Source: JADJOY01 sp046331705 [NCBI: bacterium] | Lineage (GTDB): Bacteria; JADJOY01 | Reading direction: 5' to 3' | Assembly (NCBI GenBank): GCA_046331705.1 | Contig: JAXLQJ010000014.1 | Span: 62,001 to 126,000, forward strand | Length of the DNA stretch: 64,000 nt | Part shown: piece by piece, positions 1 to 10,400 of the stretch | Position numbering within the stretch: position 1 is the stretch's first letter | Layout of the letters: each line of letters begins with the position of its first letter | The notes under the pieces: model-generated | The model's database searches: none | Seen by the model: the letters and a program-made list of their open reading frames with translations, nothing else | Told to the model about the DNA's origin: nothing | Position numbers and translations under genes: made by a program

Positions 1-1275
1 ACGATCATCCGCAAATGCGACCCCGCGCAACGGCGCAACCGACCGAGCAAGGTGGCGCTGGTGCTGGCGGGCGGAGCCATCAGCGGCGGCGGCTACAAGC
101 TCGGCGGGCTCCGCGCGCTGGACGACTTCCTGATCTCGCGCACCGACGGCCGCGTCTCCCGTCCCTTCGGCGTGCCCGACTTCGACACCTTCGTGGGGCT
201 TTCCGCCGGCGCCGTGTTCGCGTCGGCGCTGAGCGCCGGCATCACGCCCACGGACCTCTTCCAGATCATCGACGGCACCAGCAGCAAGTACGTGAACTTC
301 ACGCCACTCCATTTCATGTGGCCGAACTCCGTCGAGTTCGTGGACCGGCTCGACATGTTCGTGCGCAAGGAAGTGGAGGTGTTCGCGAACTGGCTGCGCG
401 GCCTCGAGAACCCGCGCACCACCGCGCCGTTCACGCTCCCCGAGACGCTGGTGAAAGCCACCACGGTGCTCACCCGGCTCATTCCCACCGGCTTCTTCAG
501 CACCGCCAGCCTGGAGCGCTTCCTGCGCAAGAACCTGCGGCGGGCCGGCATCCCGAACCACTTCGCGCGTGCCTACAAGAAGAGCGGCAAAGAGCTCTAC
601 CTGACCGCCGTCGACGTGAACACCGGGCGCAAGATCGTGTTCGGTCACGACGAGCATTACCGCGACGTACCGATCACCCAGGCGGTCGTCGCCTCGTGCG
701 CGCTGCCCGGCTGGTTCCGCACCGTGCGGCTCCAGAACCCCCATTTCGGCGAGGCCGGCGAGCGACGCCATCTCGACCTCGCCGACGGCGGCATCGTGCG
801 CACCGCCAACATCAAGACCGCGCTCGCCAAGGGCGCGGACTTGGTGGTCTGCTACAACCCGTTCCGACAGATCCAGTACACCAACCTCGAGCGCTCGCTC
901 TACGAGCACGGAGCGTACGCGCTCATCAGCCAGTACTTCCGCATCATGCTCGGCACGCGGCTCGAGCTCGCCCGCGAAGGCTTCTTCAACGACGACAGCG
1001 TGCAAGCCGACATGGTCTTCATCGAGCCCGCCGAGGACGACTACCTCTTCTTCCTGATCAACCCGGTCAACGCCTGGTCGCGGCATCAGGCGGCCGAGCA
1101 TGGGTTCAGCGCGGTGCGCGAGGCGATCGAACAGAACTTCCCGGTGTTGCGCGACGTGTTCCGCGCCCACGGCATCACCCTCGGCACCCGCCGCGCCGAC
1201 CGCGATGCAGCGCGCTTGGACGCCGCCCATCACGACGGGACGGCGATCCAGGACGTGATGGAATCGAGCGCGTGA
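1..1275 (+). CDS. patatin-like phospholipase, 5' end outside window
   Basis: Predicted serine lipid acyl hydrolase. The frame is open from base 1 and already reads a typical pre-patatin stretch (RKCDPAQRRNRPSKVALVL), so the start is upstream; GTG at 52 would also open the frame but sits inside this conserved lead. The glycine-rich oxyanion loop (LAGGAISGGGYKLGG), the nucleophile elbow GLSAG (Ser codon near base 202) and the DGG dyad motif (LADGGI, near base 780) are all present, so the Ser-Asp dyad is complete. About 424 residues are visible, normal for long bacterial patatins. No export signal can be judged because the start is missing. It ends 111 bases before the tRNA-Glu gene on the same strand. 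The family is clear; the substrate is not. Confidence 0.9.
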   Translation, partial: TIIRKCDPAQRRNRPSKVALVLAGGAISGGGYKLGGLRALDDFLISRTDGRVSRPFGVPDFDTFVGLSAGAVFASALSAGITPTDLFQIIDGTSSKYVNFTPLHFMWPNSVEFVDRLDMFVRKEVEVFANWLRGLENPRTTAPFTLPETLVKATTVLTRLIPTGFFSTASLERFLRKNLRRAGIPNHFARAYKKSGKELYLTAVDVNTGRKIVFGHDEHYRDVPITQAVVASCALPGWFRTVRLQNPHFGEAGERRHLDLADGGIVRTANIKTALAKGADLVVCYNPFRQIQYTNLERSLYEHGAYALISQYFRIMLGTRLELAREGFFNDDSVQADMVFIEPAEDDYLFFLINPVNAWSRHQAAEHGFSAVREAIEQNFPVLRDVFRAHGITLGTRRADRDAARLDAAHHDGTAIQDVMESSA

Positions 1276-1386
1276 GCAGCGCTGGCCGCCGCGCGACGCG
1301 GCGGCCTCGCCATCCATCACGCGCGGGCGCTATTCTCCGCCGCTCGCACGTTCTGCCGCGCGGTGCGCGCCGCACCGCACCTCAAC

Positions 1387-1461
1387 GGCCCCGTAGTCCA
1401 ACGGTTAGGACGCTGGCCTTTCAAGCCGGAAGCCCGGGTTCAACTCCCGGCGGGGTCACCA
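1387..1461 (+). tRNA. tRNA-Glu (anticodon UUC), CCA encoded
   Basis: A 75-base cloverleaf. The acceptor stem GGCCCCG pairs with CGGGGTC (one G-U pair). The anticodon stem CTGGC/GCCGG encloses loop CTTTCAA with anticodon TTC. The T arm contains GGTTCAACTC and the 3' CCA is encoded at 1459-1461. The 3' half is a classic integration site, and a phage-type methylase remnant begins directly after it. I did not find a second copy of the tRNA 3' end further along the window. Confidence 0.96.
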
Positions 1462-2922
1462 GATAGTCGCTCCGGAAGTCGTTTGATTCCGCGTCGTTAG
1501 AGTCATCGTCACCGTCCTCATCGGCCTCGGGACCAAGCCCGGGACCAAAAGTGGGACCAAACTCGCGCGGGGCGGTCGCTGTGGCCGCTGCCGGGAACGC
1601 GTGGACCTTCGTCAGCTCGCCCCTCACGCGGCGCTTGTGCATCGCGGCGCACATCGACGCCCCCCCCGCCGACCACCTCTCCAACGCCACCGCCACATAC
1701 CCCGGCGAGAGCTCGATCGCCCGGCACGCACGCCCCAACCGCTCGCACGCCGAGATCGTAGTCCCCGAGCCCGAGAACGGCTCGTAGACCAGCCCGTCCC
1801 ACGAGCGCAGCACCGCCGTCACCAGCGGCACGCTGAACGGCGCGGGGTGGCCGTCGACGCCGCCCTTCTGGCGCTGGATGCGGAACACGCTGTCCGGGAT
1901 CTTGTGCGTCTGGATCTCGTCGCTCGTCACCGCGGCGAACGAGCCGTCGGCGCTGCGGAGCGCACCACCGGTCTCGCCCGCGTGAATGCATTCGACCCCT
2001 TGTTGGGCCCGTACCGGGCGCCGATTGAAGTGGAACACGAACTCGTGCGATGGCGAGAGCCGCCCGTTCCAGTCACCGCGCAGGCCGTGCATCTGGTCCC
2101 GTGCACCAGCAGGCTTGCCGCCAGCCCTGCTCGCGCATCCCGGCGATCCACCCGTCCCAGTAGGGCTGCCACTCGCCGTCGTGGTGCACAGCCCGAGGTC
2201 GAGCACCTGGCCGTCGTCGGTCATGGGCAGGTTCGCGAACACATCGCGCATGAGTGCGTCCAGTCCGAGAGACCAGCGCGGGACTCGGCGGTGTAGTCGC
2301 GCTGCTGGGCGTACGGTGGCGACGTGAAGCAAAGCGCGGACTGATCGCCGTCCATCACACGCGCGACGTCGTCGTGGTTCGTGGCGTCGCCACAGAGCAA
2401 GCGGTGCTCCCCGAGTCGCCAGATCTGGCCGGGCTCAACGCCCCACTTGGCGCGCAGTTCCTCGGCGCGGCCGAACTGGGGCTCGGGGTCGGCGGAGTCG
2501 TCGGGCGCGGCGTCACCGATACCGAAGTCGAGATCCGCGAGCTCACCCGCGTTGAAGCCGGTCAGGTCGAGATCGAATCCGGCGTCGCGCAGATCGGCCA
2601 GCTCGAGCTTGAGCATCTCCTCGTCCCAGCCGGCGTCGAGGGCCAGGCGGTTGTCCGCCAGCGCGAGCGCCTTTCGCTGCGCGACCGTGAGCCCGGCCAC
2701 CCGAATCGTCGGTACCTCCGCGAGCCCAAGCGTGCGGGCCGCCGACACGCGGCAGTGGCCGGCGATGATCGTGCGCTGCTCGTCGACGAGCACGGGGTTC
2801 ACGAAGCCGAACTCTCGGATCGAGGCGGCGATCTGGGCGATCTGGGCGTCGGTGTGGGTTCGGGCGTTGCGCGCGTAGGGGATCAGGGAGGCGGTGGCGA
2901 TCGTTTCGATGGAGAGAGGCAT
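1421..2922 (-). pseudogene. ParB/Srx-fold + DNA modification methylase, frameshifted
   Basis: Remnant of a phage- or plasmid-type protein with an N-terminal ParB/sulfiredoxin-like domain followed by a DNA N-methyltransferase. The first 223 or so residues (from ATG at 2922) are intact: MPLSIETIATASLIPYARNA, the GHCRVSAA signature, then LLCGDAT and the catalytic motif TSPPY. Near base 2258 the frame shifts: DW continues as ALMRDVFANLP in the next frame. Near 2100-2180 the expected sequence (HHDGEWQPYWDGW) lies in a third frame, then returns with DQMHGLRGDWNGRLSPSH and the AdoMet motif PFSGSGTT. SPPY before FxGxG is the beta-class order. The last frame runs into the antisense of tRNA-Glu (stop at 1421), so the true C-terminus is lost or was altered by integration at the tRNA. 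Several shifts mean decay or poor base calling. Confidence 0.8.
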
Positions 2923-2933
2923 GGCTGCTCCGT

Positions 2934-2962
2934 GTTATTCACCCGACTAATATTAGAATAAC
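2934..2962. promoter_or_regulatory. AT-rich inverted repeat upstream of the methylase remnant
   Basis: GTTATTC (2934-2940) and GAATAAC (2956-2962) form a perfect 7-base inverted repeat around a TAATATTA palindrome (2948-2955). This is strikingly AT-rich for the window and lies 12 bases before the methylase start codon. It is probably a promoter overlapped by an operator; TAATAT could be a -10 box on the minus strand, but no convincing -35 box is visible. Confidence 0.45.
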
Positions 2963-3098
2963 AGAAGCACGATCCACTGTTTCTAGATCCTCATCGGCCC
3001 TGGCTGAGCATGCATCAACCGCGCATGCGTCGCTTCGACAGGCCACCAGCGACTACCCGCGAGACTCGCGCGCGAGCCGACGTCGCGCTCTACGCCCG

Positions 3099-5120
3099 TC
3101 AGACGGGCAATGTGTGCGAGCGCCGACGGAACTGAGTGGCAAGAAGACTTGCGGCAAGCCATGGCAGCAGGGCCATCGCGGCGCCGTGACCGGCGTATCC
3201 CGGGATCGCACCGCAGTCGTTCTCGTCACACGCGTTGCCGAGCCCGTCCCCGTCGGTGTCGGCCTGGTCGACGTTCGCGAGCACCGGGCAGTTGTCGCAT
3301 GCATCCGGCAGCCCATCGCCGTCGGTATCCGGACCGCCGCATGCCTCGAAGGCGCCCGAGTCACACTGTGCTCCGTTCATGCCGTCACCGTCGATCGGCC
3401 GCGGCTTCCCGCGTTGGTCTGTAGCCGGACAGCTCTCAGCCCCACCCGCATCGATCGCCGGGCTGCCCGTGAGCAGCGCATGCGTCATCGTTGGACCGCC
3501 GTTGTAGGCAAGCGGCCCGAGGCGCAGGTCTGCCACGTTCACCTGATCGGTCAGGTGATCGAAGTCGCAGGTGTTGCCGGGGCTCTCGACGTTGCCGCCG
3601 GCCGACACCGGTGAACCTATCGGAAAACCATGTTCACACGGTCCAGCCACAACCGAGCTCAGGACGCTAACCGTGGCGCCTGCCGTCACGATGGCTTCAC
3701 CAACTCCGTCCGATGGCGTTTCAGCAATGATCGTTGCAGACGAGAGATCGAGCGCTGCATCACCAACCAGCACCTGCACGGACACATTCTTTTCTCCGTC
3801 GAAGACAGCCGTGTTCCCCGAAACAGTTGAGTTGGTCAGTTCGACCACAGCATCCGACGGCGTGCCCGTGGTACCGGATCTGAAATCCAAGCCGCTCCGC
3901 AGATTCTGGCTCACCAAACTGCGCTCAATGCGGATCGGCCCTTTCCTCCCGGCAATGCCTGCACCGATATTCTGGACGATCGAGCTATCTCGCACGATGA
4001 GCGCGCCACCCCCAGGAAGTTGAGATGGAGAAAGGCTGAGGACACCATCCGCGATCCCGCCGCCCCAACCCGTCGCTTCGAACTCCGGGATCGCCGTGTT
4101 CCAAACGATCTGTGTGCGCTCGATCTCGGCACCAATCTCCGGGCAATCGCTCCAGCCGGGATCGCACGAGTCGAACAGGCCAATTCCTCCTCCTTGCGTC
4201 GCCGTGTTGTCTCCAATAAGCGAGTCCGAGATCGTCGCCCATCCGCCAATCCACAGCCCTCCGCCAAACGATCTACCGTTCGGGCTGGGCTCGCCGTCGT
4301 TGGACACCACTTGCGATCGCTGGACGATCAGCGTACCGGTCGACGCGATTCCCGCACCCCAGTACGCGACATTCTTTTCAATCAACGAATCAGTCACCGT
4401 CGCGCTGTTCGTGCTCCCATTTGCGTCGGCTGACGCAACGCCGATCCCGCCACCGAGAAAGCCAACATTGTTGTCGATCGAGCTTCGAGCGACCGTCAAG
4501 ATGCCTCCATTTAATATCCCCCCCGTCGAGTCCTGCGCAAATGTTTCAGATCCCCTTACGCCATTCTGACGCACAATCACATTCTCAAGCGTCAGTGTGC
4601 CGAAGTTCCGGATCCCGCCCCAGCCGTGACGGATGGTGACGCCCTCGACTCGCGCCACGACGCCTGCGGCGACGTCGATAACTGCGGGGCTGAGATCTTG
4701 CGGCACACCGTTGCTGCGCGGGCCTCCCCCGAGACGAGTCGAATCGGCGTCAATGCCCCGGATCTCAACGTCATCAGTCAGATTCAGTATCGCACTCGTC
4801 GGCACAGGCTCACCAACCGGCGCGGGAATCCCGAGCGAGTAGATACCCCGCGGCACGACGATCGTGTCGGGGCCAGGAGTACTGTTTGCCGTGTCCACTG
4901 CTTCGCGAACCGAGCAATCGCCATCGCAAACTCCGTCCTGAGTGTTCTCCACTTTCGTAACCACATATGTCGCAGCTTCCGAAGATGTTGCCCCCATCAA
5001 GAGCAACGCGACAATTACGCCAAATTGTCTGGCCGAACGAATCACCAGAACTCGCTGCCATGCATCACGCTCGTCTGGCACGAGCTGGCACACTGCAGGT
5101 CTGAATCGATTCGTCGTCAT
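3099..5120 (-). CDS. secreted beta-helix protein with CSLREA-like head and TSP type-3 repeats
   Basis: Predicted exported protein of 673 residues from ATG at 5120; a reading 17 codons longer lacks merit. A signal peptide ends around GATSSEAA. It is followed by a CSLREA-like segment in variant form (VCDGDCSVREAVDTANS), a right-handed parallel beta-helix built from short 'GGGI...VxNxA' coils, and two Asp-rich calcium-binding thrombospondin type-3 repeats (DTDGDGLPDACDNCPV; DTDGDGLGNACD). A C-terminal hydrophobic stretch (AMALLPWLAASLLA) before a basic tail (RRRSHTLPV) resembles a sorting/anchor signal. The gene starts 8 bases after the stop of the exported-protein fragment at 5129, so it was co-transcribed with it and is now downstream of an IS3 insertion. 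A surface or extracellular role is inferred; no catalytic motif is visible. Confidence 0.85.
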   Translation of the reverse strand: MTTNRFRPAVCQLVPDERDAWQRVLVIRSARQFGVIVALLLMGATSSEAATYVVTKVENTQDGVCDGDCSVREAVDTANSTPGPDTIVVPRGIYSLGIPAPVGEPVPTSAILNLTDDVEIRGIDADSTRLGGGPRSNGVPQDLSPAVIDVAAGVVARVEGVTIRHGWGGIRNFGTLTLENVIVRQNGVRGSETFAQDSTGGILNGGILTVARSSIDNNVGFLGGGIGVASADANGSTNSATVTDSLIEKNVAYWGAGIASTGTLIVQRSQVVSNDGEPSPNGRSFGGGLWIGGWATISDSLIGDNTATQGGGIGLFDSCDPGWSDCPEIGAEIERTQIVWNTAIPEFEATGWGGGIADGVLSLSPSQLPGGGALIVRDSSIVQNIGAGIAGRKGPIRIERSLVSQNLRSGLDFRSGTTGTPSDAVVELTNSTVSGNTAVFDGEKNVSVQVLVGDAALDLSSATIIAETPSDGVGEAIVTAGATVSVLSSVVAGPCEHGFPIGSPVSAGGNVESPGNTCDFDHLTDQVNVADLRLGPLAYNGGPTMTHALLTGSPAIDAGGAESCPATDQRGKPRPIDGDGMNGAQCDSGAFEACGGPDTDGDGLPDACDNCPVLANVDQADTDGDGLGNACDENDCGAIPGYAGHGAAMALLPWLAASLLATQFRRRSHTLPV

Positions 5121-5128
5121 GTTCGCTT

Positions 5129-5641
5129 TCACTGCACCTTCACACCGAAGATTCGCGCGGGAATAGAGCAAGCTGGAGCGTTCGCGGTGCTACATGCCCG
5201 TTCACCGAATAGCACTGCTCCTTCAGGCCCTACGGTTGGGATTCCACCCAGCTCAAGCTCCCCGCGCAGTTCGCCTGCGGCGACGGGCACCGCCCAGCTC
5301 CACCGGAGGACTGGGCTCGAGAGATCAGGAGCCACCTGCCAGACTGCGCCCGGGATCCGATCCTCACCGCCCGGTGCACCCGCGTTCAGCCGGAACCGCC
5401 CGCGGGTAGCAAATAAGATGTCGCCGTTATCCAGAACCGTCGGTTTGAGAATTCCCCCACGTCCAACCTGATTGCCGCTGACGAAGACCGGATTCGGCTG
5501 CAGACTTGGGAGGATACATCCATCGGGCGGCTCCGCATCGCAGATCCCAGGGGTGCCGCAAGGTGCGGGAAGGGGACAATTCAGCGACGGTGACGAAGTC
5601 GGGTCGTATACGACAGATCCTTGCGATCCTGCTTCGGGCAT
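5129..5641 (-). pseudogene. exported protein, 3' part cut by IS3
   Basis: The C-terminal 170 codons of a secreted, probably beta-rich protein. The frame begins at the very base where the insertion sequence ends, so its first ATG (5641) is an accident. The last 45 residues (GELELGGIPTVGPEGAVLF, GERAC, IPARIFGV) closely match the end of the fragment at 7059-7454, so the two are paralogues. Its original 5' end is probably the signal-peptide fragment at 6954-7062 on the far side of the IS. Joining the two flanks directly does not restore the frame, so bases were lost. Function is unknown. Confidence 0.7.
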
Positions 5642-5670
5642 TGAACCGCCCCGGGAAATCCGGAGACCGG
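5642..5670 (+). repeat. IS3 left terminal inverted repeat
   Basis: TGAACCGCCCCGGGAAAT followed by CCGGAGACC. It pairs with the right repeat at 6925-6953 and lies just beyond the stop of the transposase frame (5681). Confidence 0.88.
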
Positions 5671-5680
5671 ATTACTTGAG

Positions 5681-6903
<1,223 letters not shown>

Positions 6904-6924
6904 GACCCCATCCTCTCAAGGATT

Positions 6925-6953
6925 GGAGTCTCCGGGAAACCCGGGGCGGTTCA
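6925..6953 (-). repeat. IS3 right terminal inverted repeat
   Basis: Read on the minus strand from 6953: TGAACCGCCCCGGGTTTC then CCGGAGACTCC. It matches the left repeat except mainly in the central four bases. A near copy sits alone at 7447-7475. Confidence 0.88.
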
Positions 6954-7062
6954 CCAGGAAGGTCGCCGGTGCGGCAACCCCGGGAACGCCCAGCAGGAGG
7001 ACGAGCCCGAGGAGCCCAGCTCGACCGGCACGAAGTGCCGTGGCGAGCGCCCGGGTTTTCAT
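6954..7062 (-). pseudogene. signal-peptide 5' fragment of the IS-interrupted exported protein
   Basis: ATG at 7062 opens a clear Sec signal peptide: basic start MKTRALATALRAGRAG, hydrophobic core LLGLVLLLGVP, and a plausible cleavage site after VAAPA. The frame runs into the IS right repeat at 6953 and stops inside the element. The ATG overlaps the stop codon of the upstream gene (ATGA, 7059-7062), typical of an operon. It is most likely the missing front of the fragment at 5129-5641. Confidence 0.65.
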
Positions 7063-7454
7063 CGGCTCCCCGTGCTCGCTCGAATGGCGAACACCCGCGC
7101 CGGGATGTTGCAGTCCTCGAGATTACTCACGGCGCACGCGCGTTCGCCGACGAACACGATACCGTTGGGGCCGATCGCGGGCACGCCACCAAGCTCGAGT
7201 TCACCTCGGCGGTCGTGGACGTTCTGACTGTTGCTAACACCCGTGTTCTGCCAGTACCAGCTGACATCGGGATTGGTGAGATCCGGACCGATCTGAAGCA
7301 AGGTTCCGCCGTAGGGATTTACCGACCGAATCTGGCCCCGCGTGCTCACCAGGAGGTGCCCGTCGCGGGTTACGGTCACGTGGTGCACCCCGCCCGCGGC
7401 CACACCGGTGCCAGACAAGCCCGGGAGATCGAGGCGTGGCTGGAGAGATTCCAC
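7059..7454 (-). pseudogene. C-terminal fragment of a paralogous exported beta-rich protein
   Basis: 131 codons readable from GTG at 7454, but the start lies within or just after an IS-like terminal repeat (7447-7475), so the natural 5' end is gone. The visible part has propeller-like strands (GGVHHVTVTRDGHLLVSTRG) and ends with a GELELGG...VGERAC...CNIPARVFAI module shared with the fragment at 5129-5641. It overlaps the next gene by ATGA. It is probably untranslated now, since promoter and signal sequence are missing. Function unknown. Confidence 0.6.
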
Positions 7455-7475
7455 CGGGAAACCCGCGGCGGTTCA
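7447..7475 (-). repeat. solitary IS3-like terminal repeat
   Basis: On the plus strand the block CCGGGAAACCCG-C-GGCGGTTCA ends at 7475; it matches the right repeat of the IS at 6925-6953 with one mismatch across its inner 22 bases and has the same orientation. No transposase sequence accompanies it. The terminal TGA of the repeat is the stop codon of the SIR2-STAND gene (7473-7475). Confidence 0.75.
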
Positions 7476-10400
7476 CTTTGGTGGCCCAAGCCTCACGAGA
7501 ATTCGATCCACCTTGTCCACGCGGAGGCGGTAACCTTGGTTGTGCGCCAGCTTGCGCGCCGCGTGCAGGAGTCGCCTGGCCGCGTCGGGATCTTGTCGCC
7601 GCTCAACCGCCTCGCTCAAAACCATCAGGGTCGCCGGGATCTGGAGGCCCAACCCGAGCGTGGCCGCCATCCCCAGCGCCTCGCGGGCGAGCTTCGCCGC
7701 TTCGTGTGTGTCACCCACGACCAATGCCACCCGACCCAGCGTCCTCAGAACCTCGCACTCGAGCCGCCGGCTGCCAAGCCTTCTCGAGAAAAGCAGCGCT
7801 CGCTCAAGCATCTGCGTTGCCTTCACCGGTTCTTCGGCCGCCTCGTGCTTTGCAGATACGACGTTGGCATAGTGGTAGAGGTCCGGGAAATGACCCGCGT
7901 GAGCGGCCGAGATGGCGGACTGTACGTCGAGTCTGGCGTCATCGCGCTTCCCGATCGAGACGTTAAGACTCGCTCGGTGACGCAGAAAAATGCTCAATGC
8001 GCGAAGGTTGCCGGCCCCCCGGAGCCGCTCCAAAGCAACGTCGTAACGCTTTCGTGCCGCGTCACAATCCGCAGACAAATGCGCAAGCAGACCGAGAAAA
8101 CCCTGCGCTCGCGCCCATAGGTCGACGTCGCGGACGCGACGCGCCTGACCGAGAGCGTCTTCCAGGTACCGGCGGGCGGCGCTGAGATTACCTCTCTCGA
8201 TCTGCACCTGGCCCAGGGTGAGGGCCGCCTGCGCCGAGCGGATGCCCTGCCCCCTGCGGAGCACCGGATTCCACTCAGCTGCATCGCTCACGTCCTGAAC
8301 CATGCGTGCCAGCGCGAATGCATCATGAAGCTCCCCTTCCATGAATGAGGTCAATGCGATCTCGTTGTAGAGCCACCCGAGCTCGTCGATATAGAGAACT
8401 CCATCTGGATGCTCAAAGGGCGGATGTCGCTTCGCGGCCGTCGCTTTTCCGGCCTCGAGCGATGTGTGGTGACTCCACAGTGGTCCGGGTACTCCGCGAG
8501 TGACGTTCAGCAACCGGAGTAGCCGCATCTTGTAGGACTCGAGCAGACTCAGCTCTCGCCCGTGAAAGTCTTCAAGCCAAGGTAGGTGCTCGAGGCGTGG
8601 AATTTCCACGATCGAGAGACGCGCCCGAATGACTCCGAACGCGGCTCGTGCCATCTCGCGAACCCTATCGGTGCCCGCCTTCCGGTCGTCGCGGGCGTTC
8701 TCCGCCTGACCCAAGAGTGCCACGACGGTATCTCCCAGCCGCTTGTAGATGCGGCTGAATTCCCGCGGCCGGAGCACCCCCTTCTCCGCGAAGCCGGAAA
8801 GCACGAAGCGTTGAGACTCGGCCACGCCGTAGGGACCGGCGCCCTGCCCGTGCAACAGAGCTTGTCGAACCAGACTGTGCGCCATGTAGCGAGGCGCGCC
8901 CCTGCTGCGGGGATCGGGCCCAAATCCGGCGATCTCGAACAACAGCCTTCGCTCCACGAGAACTCGCAGTGCGCGACCCAACATACCGGGATCCCCAGGG
9001 TCGGAACCGTGCTGGCCCATAGACGCTTGGATCGCCACGGCGTCGACTGGTGTACTGAATAGACAGATCGTCCTCAGCACTGCGTCGGCCAAGTGATCCT
9101 CGGCGTCGGCGAACCGCCGGAGCTCGCGTATCGCACGCTCGGCGACGTGCAATGGCCGTCGGAACTGATTCGACGCGGTGAGATCGCCATAGAGCCCGTC
9201 AAGGAGAACCTCAATGTCGTCGGGTTGCCGGCGGCGCCGGATCAAGTCCACAACGATGGACATTGCGAACACGTGCCCGTGCAAAACTCGTCGAATGTCC
9301 TCCACCTTGGAATGCAGCCCCCGTGCGAGGCTCCGAAACGGCTCAAGCGCATCCTCCCGTGAGAGCAGCGCGGCGTCCCAGGTCGCAGCGCGAAGAACCG
9401 CGTCGAGCTTCCGGTCGGCGATCGTGGGGAGGAGAGAGCTTGTCAGCACCACCCGAGATCGGAGCCGACCGTTGAGGCTCAGCGCGGCAAGGCCGGAGAG
9501 GAGACCCAACACTTCAGAGCTGATCGGGTCGCCCAGGTCGACGGTCCGCTGACCGTCAGGATCCGAATCGTCGTCCGCACAGTCTGGTGCCTCCGCTGCG
9601 CACCACGCCGGGGCGTCGGGGTCGCGCCGCCCACTCCTGAGCGAGAATAGGAGTCCCGGACGCGATGGCTCGAGCACCCGTTGCAGACTCCCGATCACTA
9701 CCAATCCGTTCGGTGTGCGTTCAACGGCCTCGAGCAATCGTTCGTGCGGAGTCGTCGTACGCAAGCGAATCGCACAGCTAGCGGCGAGATGCCGCGCCGC
9801 CGCCTCGAGGATCGACCCGAGGTCGTTGCTGAACCGAAGGCTTGCAAAGAAGGCCGGGGACGGCTTCGCCCCGGCACGAACTCGCGTGCGGTTTACAGAG
9901 ACGATCTGCTCACCGAGGGTGCCTTTGCCGGATCCGTCCGGGCCTACTACGAGGACCAGGCGATGCCTCCTCAGCTTTGCTCGAAGACCGGCAAGCTGGG
10001 AGCGATGGTGGCGTTCGAAGATCCGCGTCGGCGCGAGGATGCGATGACGCATCATCAAGCCCTTGCGCGGCCTCGAGAAGACAGCTTCGCGGATCGGTGG
10101 CTTTTGTTGCCAGCCCCGCCACCAGTCGTGACGCTCGCGCCGGAGATCCCGCAGGCGCTTAGGGAAGTCCGTTACCTCTCCATCGAATCGCCACGCCTTG
10201 ACTCCGTATCGAGCGGCCAGTCGTTCTCCCTCCAGAGAGTCGCGACCTTCCGGGCCCTGCCCGGGGAGCACTGCAAACCACGCAGGATCCCGGCGTTGCC
10301 GCGGGTCCCGGCTCGCGACCAGCCGCAGAGGTCGCAGGAGATCGTCCTCCTGGAGGCCGATACCGACGAAGATGATCGGGTTCGCAAGAAAGGCGAGCTG

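Noticed and set aside
1421-1470. C-terminal VTPPGVEPGLPA of the methylase frame
   Set aside because: This is the antisense of tRNA-Glu, a common annotation artefact, not a true protein end.
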